A stretch of 23,159 nt of DNA from a virus, in IMG/VR virus record IMGVR_UViG_3300024518_005105, positions 1 to 23,159 of that record; one strand, 5' to 3'. Of the stretch, positions 7,601 to 15,181 are shown one piece after another. Within the stretch, counting starts at the first letter, position 1. Every line of letters starts with the position of its first letter. The translations under genes and the position numbers were made by a program. Under the pieces are notes generated by a model that had not been told where the DNA came from, ran no database searches, and saw nothing but the letters and a program-made list of their open reading frames with translations.

Positions 7601-8227
7601 CTAAGTCGTCCTGATGGGCCCTGTAAGGCCTAAGCCGAAGCCGCCATCGTCTCTTCTGTTGGAAGCAAGGCCGAGGCCTATCGGAGTCGACCCGGCCCTG
7701 CCGGCCCGGTTAAAGGCCCCGGACTGCAACAGAAGCTCCACGATGTTCCCGGCTGTCTGGCCGAAGCCCTGAGCCCGGATCTCCGAATTGCGCTGAGCCT
7801 GGTTTGCCGCGTTCGTGACCGAGCTTGTCCCGGTCGGGATCAAACCCAGGAGAGCCTGGAGGTCTCCCGTTTCCTTGATGGCGTCGAAGTCGATGTTCCC
7901 GAAGATGTCGGCGGCATTCGACTCAGTCCCGATGCCCCGTGGACCCCGGAAGCCCAGACCCTCGGTTGAATCGAAGATGCCCCGTGCCGCGGAGGGCTGC
8001 CTGGACAGGGCTGCTAGTCTTTGCTGGTGTTGCAGGGCTGCTTTGAGAAGGGCCGACTGGTCACGGCCAACCTGAGACTGGGTTTTTAGGGCCTCCTTCT
8101 CGGAACTGGAAGGACCGCCAAGTAGGCTTCCGAGGATGGATGAGCCCAATCCAATGCCGAGAGCCGCAAGGGGGTTTGCGAACATCATCTCAGGGATTAG
8201 CGAAGGGTCAAGAAGGCTCAGGTCCAT
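7601..8227 (-). CDS. Small internal virion-like protein with apolar N-terminal segment
   Basis: The 208-residue product has an N-terminal apolar Gly/Ala/Leu segment at about 15-38 (core NPLAALGIGLGSSILGSLLG). A Gln-rich helix (52-75), a Gly-rich linker and a helical region with many Asn, Ala and Gln residues follow, and a Gly-rich tail ends the protein. An apolar, membrane-active-looking N-terminus followed by helices is typical of podovirus proteins that form the ejected channel, such as the T7 gp14 position, though no sequence identity is claimed. ATG at 8227 is supported by CGGAG 7 bases upstream, giving a 20-base overlap with the GNAT gene. It is the first of three probable core genes in a row. 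Confidence 0.55.
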   Translation of the reverse strand: MDLSLLDPSLIPEMMFANPLAALGIGLGSSILGSLLGGPSSSEKEALKTQSQVGRDQSALLKAALQHQQRLAALSRQPSAARGIFDSTEGLGFRGPRGIGTESNAADIFGNIDFDAIKETGDLQALLGLIPTGTSSVTNAANQAQRNSEIRAQGFGQTAGNIVELLLQSGAFNRAGRAGSTPIGLGLASNRRDDGGFGLGLTGPIRTT

Positions 8228-8786
8228 CTGTTATCTCCGTTTCTTTCTGCATCTTAACCCAATCGGGCCTTAACAACCGCAATGCAACCGTGTTATAGGA
8301 GTCCCCGTCGACCCATAGCGCCCTTTGGTGTATCCCCTCCTGGGTAAAGCCGTTTTCCCTTAATAGAGTAATGAAGCCCTTGCGCGTAGAGAGCACCTCG
8401 GCCTGGACACGGAAAATGGCCCGGTCCGTCTCGGAGAACAGGATCTCCAACAGGTCCCGAAGGGCTACCCTGGCCGAGCCCTCCCGGGCCTGTAGATCCT
8501 CTATCATCAGATCGAACTGGACCGCACGCCTGGATTCCCCGAGGTAACTGGTGACGAAGTACCCGACTGGATTCGAGCCCTCGTAGATCCCCAGTAGGGC
8601 GACGGACGGGTCCCCGGCCTTGGCCCTCTCGAGGAGCTCCCCGAAGGCCTGGGTCGCGGCCAGGACGCTCCGGGCACCCTTTCCGAAGCCTCTCTTGCGG
8701 TTCTGGGTCTCGTCTCTAAACCAGCCCTGCTCCACGGCCCTACGGCGCAGAGAGTCGGTAACTGGGGCTAGAGTGACTTCGGTCAT
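8208..8786 (-). CDS. GNAT-family N-acetyltransferase-like protein
   Basis: The 192-residue product has the outline of a GNAT (RimJ/RimL-like) acetyltransferase. There is a central beta strand before a motif-A-like turn (about residues 99-105, LQAREGSA, matching R-x-x-G-x-A), and a C-terminal block RENGFTQEGIHQRALWVDGD with the usual N-x-G-F, E-G and W-V-D-G spacing, then TVALRLLRPDW. Known members use acetyl-CoA to modify an amine on a protein or small molecule; the substrate here is unknown. It sits directly before the probable internal virion genes, so it may be a virion part that keeps only the fold, or it may modify a phage or host protein. The ATG at 8786 is chosen because a longer reading to 8888 would run into the preceding gene; its ribosome binding site is weak. 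Confidence 0.7.
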   Translation of the reverse strand: MTEVTLAPVTDSLRRRAVEQGWFRDETQNRKRGFGKGARSVLAATQAFGELLERAKAGDPSVALLGIYEGSNPVGYFVTSYLGESRRAVQFDLMIEDLQAREGSARVALRDLLEILFSETDRAIFRVQAEVLSTRKGFITLLRENGFTQEGIHQRALWVDGDSYNTVALRLLRPDWVKMQKETEITDGPEPS

Positions 8787-8832
8787 CAGAAATTCGTGCC
8801 GGGGTGGGCGATGGTGATGGCTGGCGTTGCGG

Positions 8833-9183
8833 CTAGTTCCTCTTGGGGGCGATGACGGTTCTTTCCAAGATGATGATAGAAGTTTCACGGCCAGGCTCTC
8901 TCTTGATTTTCTTCACAGCCGAGGCGCGAAACATCAGCAGAGAGGGGCCTTCAAGCGTCAACAAAACGCCGTACATCCTCCGACCACCGAAGGAGAACAC
9001 GCCTAGTCTGCCTGTGATGCGAGCCCGAACCCCCTCACGATTCGAGCTATTCATAGATACAGTGACCGACTGCCCAACAATCTCCTCGAGTCTAGATTCG
9101 GGCACGTCGGCAAGAGCGAACGATGCACCGAAGAGAAGACAGCAGAACACCGCTGACACAGTTTTTTTAGCTCTCATCGACAT
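8833..9183 (-). CDS. Exported small protein with Sec signal peptide, unknown function
   Basis: The 116-residue product starts with a classic Sec signal: MSMRAKK, a hydrophobic core (VSAVFCCLLFGASF, about 9-22) and an A-L-A cleavage motif (23-25) before Asp26. The mature part of about 91 residues is rich in beta-type sequence (GQSVTVSM, RARITGRLGVFSFGG, RMYGVLLTLEGPSLLMF), which could form a small beta barrel, perhaps SH3/Sm-like; that is a guess. GAGG lies 4 bases before ATG 9183 and 10 before ATG 9177. The gene overlaps the end of the tail-fibre gene by 17 bases. A secreted product encoded among virion genes could act in the periplasm during entry, lysis or superinfection exclusion; the sequence does not say which. 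Confidence 0.65.
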   Translation of the reverse strand: MSMRAKKTVSAVFCCLLFGASFALADVPESRLEEIVGQSVTVSMNSSNREGVRARITGRLGVFSFGGRRMYGVLLTLEGPSLLMFRASAVKKIKREPGRETSIIILERTVIAPKRN

Positions 9184-11428
9184 AAAACCTCACCCATCTT
9201 GTGGTGTTGTTTACACGTATTCGGAAAGCGCCAGCTTTACTGGCGTCCTCGGTTGTATCAGAAGAAATCGACCGACTGCCATCTGCCGCACTTGTTCCAA
9301 TGTAGTTAACAAAGGCTTCGCTGATTTTTTGTTGCTCGAGATCAAGCACCCTCGTACCAGCGGTGCTGTCAGTTTCGACAACATGCAGTGGCGCTCCTGG
9401 GGTGGTCGCCCTGATACCAACTCTCGGAAATGTCTGGCCCATGAACGTCATGACGTTTGCGCTTGCCGCTGTTGCAGCCCCCGCGGTGGCCGTCCAGGTG
9501 AGCTTGAGTTTGTCGCTGTCCGAGTTGTCGATGGCTAAGGCGTACGACTTCGCCGCTACGGTCAGCTGGAGGCCGGCATCCCCGGTGCTCAATTGCTCTA
9601 GCTCGAGTGTCGGAACGGTGTCCGTGTTCGACTCCTGGATGTGCAGATTCGTAGACGGCGAGTGGCTACCGACGGCAATCAGTCCAGCACTATCTACGGT
9701 CAGCCTTGTCGCAGCCGAGGTCTGTATTGAAACCGATCCTGCATCTGTAGCACGGATCAGCAGAGCGCCCGTGCCCCTGTGGTCGAGCTGCGAGATGGCG
9801 TTCGCTCCGGTCGCTCCCCTCACCAGTCGCAGACCATAGTCGGTAAATGTGTCGTCGCCGACGAGATCAATGAAGGCAAAACGGCTGCCGCTGCTGTTTG
9901 CCCCTATTTCTAAAAACGCTCCTGTGGCCGCAACGGCTGAACCAATGCGGGCATCGCCTGCAACATCGAGCATCTGCGCAGGACCGACCTTCCCGATGCC
10001 AACCAACTCGGCGGCGGTTATTGTAATGGCCGTAGAAGTAGCGTCGTCGTCTATTCCCACAGACTCGAAGTTGGTAATGACGTTGCCGTCGAGGGCAGCG
10101 TCCACGTTGACGAAGTCGGTCACATCGGCCGAGGCTTCGATCCCCGCGAGCTTCGTTTGCTCGGCATCGTCGAAGGCGTTTGTGTCAGCATTCGCCTCGT
10201 AGGCAGTCTTAATCTCTACGTTCGACTGGTCGGCTGTCGCGGCTGACTCTATGCCGGCGAGCTTCGTTTGCTCGGCATCGTCGAAGGCGTTTGTGTCAGC
10301 ATTCGCCTCGTAGGCAGTCTTAATCTCTACGTTCGACTGGTCGGCTGTCGCGGCAGTCTCTATGCCGTCGAGTTTCGTCCCGTCCGCGGCCACGTCCCGT
10401 CCGTCCACGGTACTCGTTACGGTGATGGCCCCGGTCACGTCGAGGTCATCGTCTGCCTTGATATTCCCTGACCCCTTGGTGGCCAGGTGAAGGTCAACGT
10501 TCGTGTTGTCCCCGGTTGACCGCAGAATTGGCCCAGCCCCGGTTGCCTGGTTCTCGATCTCGAGATGGTTGACCGCCGAGCCATCCTCTACGAAGGTCAA
10601 CAGTTCTCGGGTCCCGTCTCCGATGACCTGGCCATTGACATCCAGGTGGCCTCCGAGCTGAGGGCTGAGGTCTTCAACTATATTGGCCAGGCTACCCGAG
10701 GTCTCCAAGGCCGCTATCGCCTGCTTGACTCGCTCCGCTGTCCAACGTCTGGCCGTCGTCGAAGTGCCCGCCTCTGCCTCGGCCTGCGATACGACGGAGA
10801 CCTGGTTGTTGTAGGCGGTCTCGATCTCAGCGTCGGTCTGGTCCCCGGTAGCCCCGGACTCAATCCCGTCGAGCTTGGTCCCATCTACGGCCAGGTCGCG
10901 GCCGTCAATGGTCGAGAAGATCGAAATGGAGCCATTCGACTCCAGGACCAGGGTTGCCTCGGTGGCACCGGTCTTGATATGGAACGGGTGCGTTGCAGCA
11001 GTCTTATCGTAGATCGTAAACAGGTCGTCTGTTCGACACCTAAGCTCCCAGCCCTGGGCGTCATTTTCCAGAATGAGCGCAGCCCTGGCCGAAGACCCAG
11101 CCAGAATTCTTAAATCCGTAGCTCCCGTCCCGGGGCTCCGGAGAAACAAGGTCTGCCCGGAGGACTGGTCGAACCGGAGGATGTCGGCGGGCATCAATTC
11201 TCCGTCAAGGTCGAAGATGGCGACCTGGCCGAAGCCGCCCCTCTGGACCTTCGGCACAACGGCGTCCATATCCTTCTGAAGCCGGAACAGGCTTTCTGCG
11301 ACCCCTCCCAGGGAGAGTTTCTTGCCCGTGGAATGAGGCACCGTCCCGGCCCTGAGCTGCGAAGGAGCCCTGTGCTTGGAGGCCCTGGTCTTAGTCGGGC
11401 TTCGGATGGAGTCTCTGGAATCGGCCAT
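9167..11428 (-). CDS. Tail fibre protein with DGTKLDGIE and direct repeats
   Basis: The 753-residue product is Thr/Ala/Asp-rich with typical fibre modules: TIDGRDLAVDGTKLDGIESG (about 174-193), LSPQLGGHLDVNGQ (255-268), TVDGRDVAADGTKLDGIE (341-358), two identical-core 37-residue repeats (TKLAGIE...NAFDDAEQ), and later blocks such as VGIRATTPGAPLHVVE. These match fibres of many environmental phages, built from beta-rich trimeric shafts that contact the host surface. The C-terminus (TTRWVRFYVDES) stops where related fibres often continue into an S74 chaperone; none is seen. The N-terminal 60 residues are basic and probably attach to the tail. The preceding stop runs into TAGTGATG, so GTG at 11431 or ATG at 11428 can start; they differ by one residue. 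Confidence 0.85.
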   Translation of the reverse strand: MADSRDSIRSPTKTRASKHRAPSQLRAGTVPHSTGKKLSLGGVAESLFRLQKDMDAVVPKVQRGGFGQVAIFDLDGELMPADILRFDQSSGQTLFLRSPGTGATDLRILAGSSARAALILENDAQGWELRCRTDDLFTIYDKTAATHPFHIKTGATEATLVLESNGSISIFSTIDGRDLAVDGTKLDGIESGATGDQTDAEIETAYNNQVSVVSQAEAEAGTSTTARRWTAERVKQAIAALETSGSLANIVEDLSPQLGGHLDVNGQVIGDGTRELLTFVEDGSAVNHLEIENQATGAGPILRSTGDNTNVDLHLATKGSGNIKADDDLDVTGAITVTSTVDGRDVAADGTKLDGIETAATADQSNVEIKTAYEANADTNAFDDAEQTKLAGIESAATADQSNVEIKTAYEANADTNAFDDAEQTKLAGIEASADVTDFVNVDAALDGNVITNFESVGIDDDATSTAITITAAELVGIGKVGPAQMLDVAGDARIGSAVAATGAFLEIGANSSGSRFAFIDLVGDDTFTDYGLRLVRGATGANAISQLDHRGTGALLIRATDAGSVSIQTSAATRLTVDSAGLIAVGSHSPSTNLHIQESNTDTVPTLELEQLSTGDAGLQLTVAAKSYALAIDNSDSDKLKLTWTATAGAATAASANVMTFMGQTFPRVGIRATTPGAPLHVVETDSTAGTRVLDLEQQKISEAFVNYIGTSAADGSRSISSDTTEDASKAGAFRIRVNNTTRWVRFYVDES
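10146..10354 (-). repeat. Exact 98-base direct repeat within the fibre gene (111-base period)
   Basis: Bases 10146-10243 are repeated without change at 10257-10354. The period is 111 bases, or 37 codons, so each unit encodes one fibre repeat (TKLAGIE, then SNVEIKTAYEANADTNAF, then DDAEQ). The units differ only in the 13 bases between the two exact copies and just after the second copy. Identity at every third-codon position points to a recent duplication or ongoing gene conversion. Repeats of this length can expand, contract or be collapsed in assembly. Confidence 0.9.
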
Positions 11429-11430
11429 CA

Positions 11431-13251
11431 CTAAGCCATGAGAGCGCCCGTGCCCGTCGGAATGTCCTGGTATCCCATCGTGACGCTGTAGAGCGTCAGC
11501 GGATTGGTGGAGTTCTGGCCCGAGTCCGAGGTGATTGTCACTTCGGCTTCATGGCCGATCGCGCCGACGTTGAACCGGGACAATAGGCGGGTCTTGGACC
11601 CCGTATTGTTGACTGGAGAGGCCGATATCGTCGTCACCCTCTGCCCGTCTATGTCCACAAACAGGTCTATATTCCTGACGGCGGAAACGTTCTTGAAATG
11701 AACGTCCAGGTAAAGGAACCGGCGCAGCGTTTGGGATGAGCCGAAGGGGTACAAAAACAAGGCGTGGTCCTGGGCCAGGGTCGCGGTCAGGTCCGCGGTA
11801 TAGATCTGCTTGGTGTCGTGGACGCCGACATCGCCTCTCGAGCCGCCACAAAAGAACGTCTCCGAGTTCCCGAAATCATCCACCATATAGCAACGAAAAC
11901 CGGTCTTCATGGCTCCGGCGAACCGTTTCCTCTGTACGTCGTAGAAGATCGTCGCATTACGAAGGGAGATCCAGACCCGTCCATTCCCCGGCTGGTGCCC
12001 CATCGAGATATCCCATAGGCCGGATTCGTCGAAGTCTCCGGTCCCGATTAGGTTCTGCACATCATCTTCGATCAGCTCTGAGATCCTGCGCACCCGATTT
12101 GCGTTGTAAAGGTAGATCGCGCCGTTGAAATAGAAGATGATCCCCGCCGAGGTGTAGGTCAAGGAGTTAATTCCGGGGGTCCCGATTGACCGGGTCGGTT
12201 GGTCTGAAGGCACGAGCTCCATGACCTCGAATTCCCTGGGCTCTCGGCCGAAGATCTTGTATAGATGCCCCTTCTTGAAGAACAGGATGCCGTCCGAGTC
12301 CCTGGCGATAGCCGTTCCTACGTCGCCATCGTTGTGACCCACGGTCAATCGGTTGCCCCCGGCCCACGTTGCGAACGACTCAGGCTGCCCGATATCCGAC
12401 CAATAGAGGTCGTTACCGTCCATCGCATAGACGCGATTGAAATAGGTGATACAGGAGGTCGTTCCGGTGGGCGGTACATCGCCATTGGCAAACGGCGGAT
12501 CGCCCAGCCTGGCGTCGGGCACATCGTCAGTGAACGTTGTCGAAGACGATGTGTCGATCTGGCCGACGTAGAACGGATCTACGAAGTTGGCGTAGGTGCG
12601 GTAGATCTTGAAGACCTTGGAGGCGAAGTCGGCGTGGCTCAAGACGACATTGATTCGGGTCCCATCCCCGGCGTCGATTTCTCCGAAGGTGGCCGAGAGG
12701 GCCGACTCTGTCGTCGCGGAGAGTTCGGCCAGGAAGTACTTAACGACACCCTTGACGCTGTTCTCCCCGCCCGCGCTCGTCGCCGTCGAGGCGTTCGTGA
12801 CCGACTGCCGGGTGAGCCCTATGTTTGAGACGGTGTTGTCCGAAATCTTGACCTTGAAGGGCGTATCCGTGCCGTTGAAGCAAAGGATGTACTCCGTACC
12901 ACCCGAATCCCCCATGACGCAATAGGAGAGCCTCTTAGATGCGGTGAGCCCGGTCTTCAGAGGCGTTCCGTTAACCGAGCCGTTGGCGTTCAGAATGTTA
13001 AGCTCGGTGTCGCTCTGGACCACCCGCAAAACCGTGCCTGTCGAGTTCTCGGCCCTGTACATCGAAGAGATGTCCAGGAGCTCGGTCGCTGTCGAGGTCC
13101 GGCCAGGGGCTGAAGTCAGAGCCCCGATCTCGGTCGGGGATTCCCACCAACCCTCGGGCAATCGGAAGGCGTCGATGTCCCGGGCCCGGGATATGTCCGA
13201 GACCCAGCCTGCCCGGAAGGTACGGGAGTCTTCTTTTGTTCTGAGCGCCAT
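11431..13251 (-). CDS. Tail nozzle / tail tubular protein B-like structural protein
   Basis: The 606-residue product is beta-rich throughout. It carries blade-like blocks seen in podovirus tail nozzle proteins (T7 gp12 / P22 gp10 position): FNRVYAMDGNDLYWSDIGQP (271-290), AIARDSDGILFFKKGHLYKI (314-333), then AGIIFYFNGAIYLYNANRVR (369-388) and WDISMGHQPGNGRVWISLRN (413-432). Such proteins form the hexameric end of the short tail. It follows the adaptor-like gene (TGATG overlap) and precedes the fibre gene, the expected place. No membrane segment or signal is seen. Functional class is inferred from position and beta-propeller-like character, not from a catalytic motif. Confidence 0.7.
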   Translation of the reverse strand: MALRTKEDSRTFRAGWVSDISRARDIDAFRLPEGWWESPTEIGALTSAPGRTSTATELLDISSMYRAENSTGTVLRVVQSDTELNILNANGSVNGTPLKTGLTASKRLSYCVMGDSGGTEYILCFNGTDTPFKVKISDNTVSNIGLTRQSVTNASTATSAGGENSVKGVVKYFLAELSATTESALSATFGEIDAGDGTRINVVLSHADFASKVFKIYRTYANFVDPFYVGQIDTSSSTTFTDDVPDARLGDPPFANGDVPPTGTTSCITYFNRVYAMDGNDLYWSDIGQPESFATWAGGNRLTVGHNDGDVGTAIARDSDGILFFKKGHLYKIFGREPREFEVMELVPSDQPTRSIGTPGINSLTYTSAGIIFYFNGAIYLYNANRVRRISELIEDDVQNLIGTGDFDESGLWDISMGHQPGNGRVWISLRNATIFYDVQRKRFAGAMKTGFRCYMVDDFGNSETFFCGGSRGDVGVHDTKQIYTADLTATLAQDHALFLYPFGSSQTLRRFLYLDVHFKNVSAVRNIDLFVDIDGQRVTTISASPVNNTGSKTRLLSRFNVGAIGHEAEVTITSDSGQNSTNPLTLYSVTMGYQDIPTGTGALMA

Positions 13252-14246
13252 CAGGGCCTCGAGTAGAAGCCCGTCCGTGTCGCAAAATCGAAGCTGTTGA
13301 AGTTCCAGGCCCGAGAGACGACGGAGTGCTCCAGATCAACCATCGGAGCCTCGGCATGCTCCACCCACTTTTGTCGGCCTATGGCCACGTCCTGGGCTAG
13401 CCAGATCGGAACCTCCATGTCTCTTGAGGTTCGGAGCCGTACTGCGGCGAGATAGGCGATTAGGCGATGGAAGGTCGGTGGCATGATAGGCACGTCGGAG
13501 TTGGCCGAAAGTGCCGTTAATGACTGTTCGTAGGTTAATGAGATGTTGTTCGTACCGGTGACGGCGGGAGGTGAGAGTATTTTGATCCTTTCTTGACCAC
13601 CCTTGCGCTCGTAAATATAAAATTCGGTCGAGGTGATCGAGCCCTCTCTCCATCCCCTTTCCGCGACTTGGATCGTCGAGGGGGTAAGGTAGGTCCAGGT
13701 CGCCGTCGAATCAGCGGTAAGATCCTTTCCTAGAAGTTCTACCGCCACCTGAATAATCTTCCCGTCTACGTTGCCGGGAGTTGTCTCGATCCGGTAATTG
13801 GGTTGGTCCTTGACCGTGTCCAGGGTCGTGGATCGCTCAACGCCCCAGCCCGAATTGATCGACTTGGCGTCCCACCAGAGCTCCTCGTAGGCCAGGTTGA
13901 TCTCGTCCTTGACCTCCTGGGACGGAAATAGGTTCCCTGCCGATGAGGTGGATTGACCAGCCCTTAGCTTAGCCAAGGCCTGGAGATTTGGGATGCCATC
14001 GACCGAGTAGGCATCGCTGGTGTCCCAGTTGTTGTCTGTCCCATCCTTTAGCGCACCATGCGTGATGACGGTCTCGGAATCAACGGACGTAACGAGCGCC
14101 TCACTGGAGTCGGTCGTATTCTTGATCGTCAACCCCGCCACGACCCCGTCCGACACAAAGGTAGCCCCCGTGTCGGTCAGAGTCGTGGCAGGGCGAGAGT
14201 CCGTGGAGGTGATGGTCCCGGTTAATGCGATGGGCCCAAATTGCAT
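13251..14246 (-). CDS. Head-tail adaptor / tail tubular protein A-like with extra N-terminal beta module
   Basis: The 331-residue product has two parts. Residues about 5-82 form a Thr/Asp/Val-rich beta module (TLTDTGATFVSDGVVAGLTI, then ALVTSVDSETVITHGALKDG) of a type that recurs in environmental phage proteins. Residues 85-331 resemble podovirus adaptors: LQALAKLRAG (88-97), EVKDEINLAYEELWWDAKSI (111-130), a beta domain (150-240) and a helix with PTFHRLIAYLAAVRLRTSRD (257-276). Adaptors form the ring below the portal to which the nozzle binds. Its place, after the head genes and coupled by TGATG to the nozzle-like gene, supports this. The exact family (T7 gp11-like or P22 gp4-like) cannot be fixed by eye. 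Confidence 0.65.
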   Translation of the reverse strand: MQFGPIALTGTITSTDSRPATTLTDTGATFVSDGVVAGLTIKNTTDSSEALVTSVDSETVITHGALKDGTDNNWDTSDAYSVDGIPNLQALAKLRAGQSTSSAGNLFPSQEVKDEINLAYEELWWDAKSINSGWGVERSTTLDTVKDQPNYRIETTPGNVDGKIIQVAVELLGKDLTADSTATWTYLTPSTIQVAERGWREGSITSTEFYIYERKGGQERIKILSPPAVTGTNNISLTYEQSLTALSANSDVPIMPPTFHRLIAYLAAVRLRTSRDMEVPIWLAQDVAIGRQKWVEHAEAPMVDLEHSVVSRAWNFNSFDFATRTGFYSRP

Positions 14247-14248
14247 CC

Positions 14249-14704
14249 CTAAGTCGTCCTACGGACGATCTGGACCAGGTGTGCCCTCGTGAAGGTAAAG
14301 GAGGGGCTTGTGCCTGCGATCGTGAAAACGAACCGCACGACCGGGACCGGTTGCTCATCGGCCCCGGTCACACCCGGGTTCCGGCCTGGCTTGAGACTGG
14401 GCATGTAGCGAGCGAACATAGCACCCGTATCCGCCGAAGTCGTGGTGATCTCGGCAATCGTCGCCTGGGTCGAGGTCGTGAGATCGTCCGGGTAGAAATC
14501 GACCCAGTTCGAGCCGCCGTCGAATGAGGACTGGACCTTGATATTGCACGTCGGACTCGTACCCGAGACCGTGCCCACATCGAGGTACAGGCCAAAAAAA
14601 TCACAGCCCGAAAGGTCAACCGCTTCCGAGTTGAACGTCGCGGTATGAGCCGCGGCGTCCACTCGGGCGGCAGCGGAGTCCAGGAGATGTTTGACGTACT
14701 CCAT
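14249..14704 (-). CDS. Beta-rich minor virion protein, paralogue of its upstream neighbour
   Basis: The 151-residue product has a short N-terminal helix (EYVKHLLDSAAARVDAAAH), followed by beta-type sequence (FFGLYLDVGTVSG, CNIKVQSSFDGGSNWVDF), and ends with RFVFTIAGTSPSFTFTRAHL and VQIVRRTT. The C-terminal block aligns without gaps to RFKFTLAGASISITLDEAKV of the gene just upstream (10 of 20 identical), and the middle strands also correspond, so the two look like a tandem duplication. Position between capsid and adaptor genes suggests a head decoration or head-completion protein, or a connector part; I cannot tell which. It ends 2 bases before the adaptor-like gene. Confidence 0.6.
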   Translation of the reverse strand: MEYVKHLLDSAAARVDAAAHTATFNSEAVDLSGCDFFGLYLDVGTVSGTSPTCNIKVQSSFDGGSNWVDFYPDDLTTSTQATIAEITTTSADTGAMFARYMPSLKPGRNPGVTGADEQPVPVVRFVFTIAGTSPSFTFTRAHLVQIVRRTT

Positions 14705-14716
14705 CGCCGTTACTCT

Positions 14717-15151
14717 CTAGGCCGTCCGGGCTACCAGAATGACCTTCGCCTCGTCCAGGGTGATCGAGATTGACGCCCCGGCAAGCGTGAACTTGAACCG
14801 GAATGCCGGGCTGGTCAAGGAACCAGCCGTGGGCACGATGTTGCGCCAGTACTCGACGACGGCATCCCCTGCCGCCGTGATCTGAGCTGTTGCGGCCTGC
14901 GTCTGGGAGTTGGCCGCGCCCGGGTAGCCATGAACGGAAACCGTCGAAGCTCCCGAGTTCGGCGTGTACTCGAGGGTGATGTCGAGGGTGTCCGAGGCCG
15001 AGACCGCAGACGCACTGACAACGAGACCGATGTAGTCGGCATCCGAGCCCGACATCCAGGTCGAGAAATACGTGGCAGTCTTCGCTACGCCCTCGATATC
15101 CGTTCCGTCGGCGTCTGTGAGGATTGTTTGAGTTGAAGGGTACTTTGACAT
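14717..15151 (-). CDS. Beta-rich minor virion protein, tandem paralogue
   Basis: The 144-residue product is Ser/Thr/Ala-rich. Beta-type blocks are YIGLVVSASAVSA, LDITLEYTPNSGASTVSVHG and RFKFTLAGASISITLDEAKV, ending in ILVARTA. No signal peptide or membrane span is present. It is the closest relative in the window of the 151-residue gene downstream. The start ATG at 15151 has GGAAAGGA about 11 bases upstream and the gene begins 30 bases after the zinc-finger gene. A pair of similar beta proteins after the capsid gene could decorate the shell or build different rings of one assembly. That is inference from order alone. Confidence 0.6.
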   Translation of the reverse strand: MSKYPSTQTILTDADGTDIEGVAKTATYFSTWMSGSDADYIGLVVSASAVSASDTLDITLEYTPNSGASTVSVHGYPGAANSQTQAATAQITAAGDAVVEYWRNIVPTAGSLTSPAFRFKFTLAGASISITLDEAKVILVARTA

Positions 15152-15181
15152 TTCCGTTCTTGTCCTTTCCTGTCTTGATGT

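Noticed and set aside
12265-12828. Plus-strand 187-codon open frame inside the nozzle-like gene
   Set aside because: Antisense shadow; Arg/Gly/Val-rich composition without a recognisable fold, and the opposite strand holds a continuous structural gene.
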